Assembly (NCBI GenBank): GCA_019306045.1
Contig: JAFDMG010000005.1
Location: forward strand, 1 to 35,356
Direction: 5' to 3'
From: Deltaproteobacteria bacterium
GTDB lineage: Bacteria > Desulfobacterota > Anaeroferrophillalia > Anaeroferrophillales > Anaeroferrophillaceae
Length of the DNA stretch: 35,356 nucleotides
Each line of letters opens with the position of its first letter. Positions within the stretch are counted from its first letter, which is position 1. The translations under genes and the position numbers were made by a program. This document shows positions 34,427 to 35,356 of the stretch, one piece after another. The notes beneath the pieces are model-generated. The model did no database searches. It saw only the letters and a list, made by a program, of their open reading frames with translations, and had not been told where the DNA came from.

Positions 34427-35356
34427 CTAACTCTCATGGGACAAAGTTTTCCCATAATTGTTTTTTCCTGCAGCCAACATCATCGCTGCTAGCTTTTTCT
34501 GATGCGGATAATCAGGATACAAGTCCAATACTTTTCTGAATGCAACCATTGCTTCATCATTCTTTCCCGCAGCCAAACAATATATTCCCCTATTTATCCA
34601 CAACTGGGCATACTCTTTATCCAGAGCTATTGCTTTATCAATCTCACGAATGGCCGCTTGATAAGATCTACGCTTATAGTACAACCAAGAAGACAGCAAC
34701 CTAACATCAATATTTTCTGGTTGATTGTTCTTTGCTTTTTGCAAAAAATACCAGGTTAGAGAATCGTTAGGAAATCCAGCTTTTATCAATAAATAAGCAG
34801 TCGCCATATAGAAATTAAATGAACTTGCTACTGGATGAAAAAAATATTTCGTTCTGATAGTTCCCTTTTGTCGCTGTAGTCTGTCAGCTACCTTAAACTG
34901 GTTAATCTTACTTCTTATGACTCTACATTTTGTCGTAAGTATTTCATCAGTTGTGGCACCTTGGCAATAATATAGGGCTTGTTTATCATTTCTCAAATCA
35001 AAGCATATTTCTGCCATCTTTTCATAAGCTGCCGATTGAGCATTTTTGATTCCCTCCAACTCTCCTTGAAAAGAAAACCCTGCTTGTAAACCCGTCTGCA
35101 AAGCACACACCATATTATCTGCAAAAGACTTTTCAAAAGGCATATTGTAAGCCGTGACAAAACGGAAGCCTTTAACATAACATTCGTAAGCTTGCTGATA
35201 CTCTTTCTCCGCCAGATAAATATTGCCAAGGTGCAAAAGAAAAAGAGGATAGGCGTTTTTTTTTGCTTCCGGGGGCGCTTTTCTGAGCAATGTTTCTGCT
35301 TTCTCAATCGCTCCCTGATTGTTGCCCATCCGGGACATGGAGGCGATGATATTGCT
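34427..35356 (-). CDS. TPR-repeat protein (5' end beyond the window)
   Basis: Reading frame stays open to the window end (SNIIASMSRMGNNQ...); TPR-like AAIREIDKAIALDKEYAQLWINRGIYCLAAGKNDEAMVAFRKVLDLYPDYP. Confidence 0.78.
   Translation of the reverse strand, partial: SNIIASMSRMGNNQGAIEKAETLLRKAPPEAKKNAYPLFLLHLGNIYLAEKEYQQAYECYVKGFRFVTAYNMPFEKSFADNMVCALQTGLQAGFSFQGELEGIKNAQSAAYEKMAEICFDLRNDKQALYYCQGATTDEILTTKCRVIRSKINQFKVADRLQRQKGTIRTKYFFHPVASSFNFYMATAYLLIKAGFPNDSLTWYFLQKAKNNQPENIDVRLLSSWLYYKRRSYQAAIREIDKAIALDKEYAQLWINRGIYCLAAGKNDEAMVAFRKVLDLYPDYPHQKKLAAMMLAAGKNNYGKTLSHES

Noticed and set aside
1-35356. CRISPR array, tRNA/rRNA genes, transposases or phage genes
   Set aside because: No regularly spaced repeats, cloverleaf-like sequences or transposase/integrase/phage motifs were recognised by eye; a tRNAscan-SE/CRT run would be needed to exclude them formally.

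Overview
The window reads as a chromosomal segment from a GC-rich Gram-negative bacterium, plausibly a Desulfobacterota/delta-proteobacterium (taxonomy inferred from gene content and not verified). It has two parts. (A) ~1-24,150 is GC-rich and mostly housekeeping: IclR-type regulator (partial), pdxA, UbiA-family prenyltransferase, SAM hydroxide adenosyltransferase (DUF62), DUF1015 protein, TrmN6-like methyltransferase, polyprenyl diphosphate synthase, thioredoxin, TlpA-like lipoprotein, glyS, a disrupted pyruvate phosphate dikinase, an endonuclease III-like protein, a GGDEF protein lacking a core motif, PHP, VanZ, miaB, surE, a periplasmic ligand-binding protein, a NorD/CbbO-type VWA protein, a NorQ/CbbQ-type MoxR ATPase with a small unknown protein, and a GalT-like protein. 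(B) ~24,156-35,356 is visibly more AT-rich and all on the minus strand: a surface-glycan operon (flippase, hexapeptide acyltransferase, asparagine synthase-like amidotransferase, DegT aminotransferase, radical SAM/SPASM protein, GT4, GT2, and a Gfo/Idh/MocA-hexapeptide acyltransferase-zinc ribbon fusion), followed by a type IV pilin and a TPR protein. Main points for a second look: an apparent ~86-nt out-of-frame deletion in ppdK; an apparent ~14-codon in-frame deletion removing the DxDxFKxxND motif of the GGDEF protein 3.7 kb away; an orphan MoxR/VWA pair with a small Cys-containing partner; an amidated/acetylated uronic-sugar glycan locus with an embedded radical SAM enzyme beside a pilin and TPR gene; and operator-like repeats upstream of the IclR gene and the glycan operon. 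No tRNA, rRNA, CRISPR array or transposase was recognised.
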